In this document: in pieces, positions 63,991 to 64,000 of the stretch
Layout: each line of letters begins with the position of its first letter
Numbering within the stretch: position 1 is the first letter of the stretch
DNA from: Nitrosomonas sp.
GTDB lineage: Bacteria; Pseudomonadota; Gammaproteobacteria; Burkholderiales; Nitrosomonadaceae
Assembly (NCBI RefSeq): GCF_019635155.1
Contig: NZ_JAHBZY010000007.1
Span: forward strand, 1 to 64,000
Direction: 5' to 3'
DNA length: 64,000 nt
The notes under the pieces: generated by a model
The model's database searches: none
What the model was told of the DNA's origin: nothing
Seen by the model: only the letters and a program-made list of their open reading frames with translations
Position numbers and translations under genes: made by a program

Positions 63991-64000
63991 TTTTGACACT

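Overview
This 64 kb window is chromosomal DNA of a moderately AT-rich betaproteobacterium. Gene content and order (lptC-lptA-lptB-rpoN-hpf-ptsN-hprK, rluC divergent from rne, ygfX divergent from ygfZ, a BPSS1780-type membrane protein, a DUF2782 protein, a proteobacterial phosphoribulokinase, a formate/nitrite-family channel and a TIGR04073-type protein) fit an autotrophic member of the Nitrosomonadaceae, most likely Nitrosomonas-like. No amo, hao or rRNA gene lies in the window, so the genus is an inference. I saw no tRNA, rRNA or CRISPR array.

Bases 1-5535 are accessory DNA. An IS21-family element (istA 3' part, istB, terminal repeats) has landed in an IS110/IS1111-family transposase gene and removed its N-terminal part. 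The surviving 3' end of the IS1111-type element, probably with its guide-RNA region, abuts a short integron cassette array on the minus strand. Two complete cassettes with folded attC sites can be delimited to the base. One encodes an HNH_5-like putative nuclease (441 aa), the other a protein with a HEPN-like R-x4-H motif (204 aa). No integron integrase is visible. A gene-poor 590 bp stretch with small hairpins ends the accessory region.

Bases 5.5-29.8 kb are mostly housekeeping: a small lipoprotein, an FNT channel, hemW, the ybbP-ybbA export ABC system divergent from tesA, rluC/rne, polA/LOG, a DUF2782 protein, thrB, a membrane protein with a C-terminal zinc-binding tail, a fadN-like/fadA pair, an Spx/ArsC-like protein, a cupin, uvrD and phosphoribulokinase. 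Several divergent or convergent pairs overlap or nearly touch.

Bases 30.2-37.3 kb hold small envelope proteins (glycine-zipper lipoprotein, TIGR04073 protein, other membrane or lipoproteins), ygfX/ygfZ, a DUF502 protein and a bacterial dynamin-like GTPase. Bases 37.8-46.6 kb hold a PQQ-dependent sugar dehydrogenase, polyphosphate kinase, a FecR/LysM protein translationally coupled to a CHASE2-PAS-GGDEF-EAL c-di-GMP protein, an L,D-transpeptidase and tadA. Bases 46.7-50.9 kb run prmB, a lytic transglycosylase, a Rof-type antiterminator, mutY and 5-formyl-THF cyclo-ligase. Bases 50.9-56.8 kb are the minus-strand lptCAB-rpoN-hpf-ptsN-hprK-ubiX cluster, linking LPS export, sigma-54 and the regulatory PTS. 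Bases 57.0-61.3 kb carry nadA, a cardiolipin synthase, a Sua5-type tRNA threonylcarbamoylation enzyme and a CbbY-like phosphatase. The window ends with a compact ECF sigma factor / zinc-finger anti-sigma / S8 peptidase module, in which the anti-sigma C-terminal domain resembles a subtilase prodomain.
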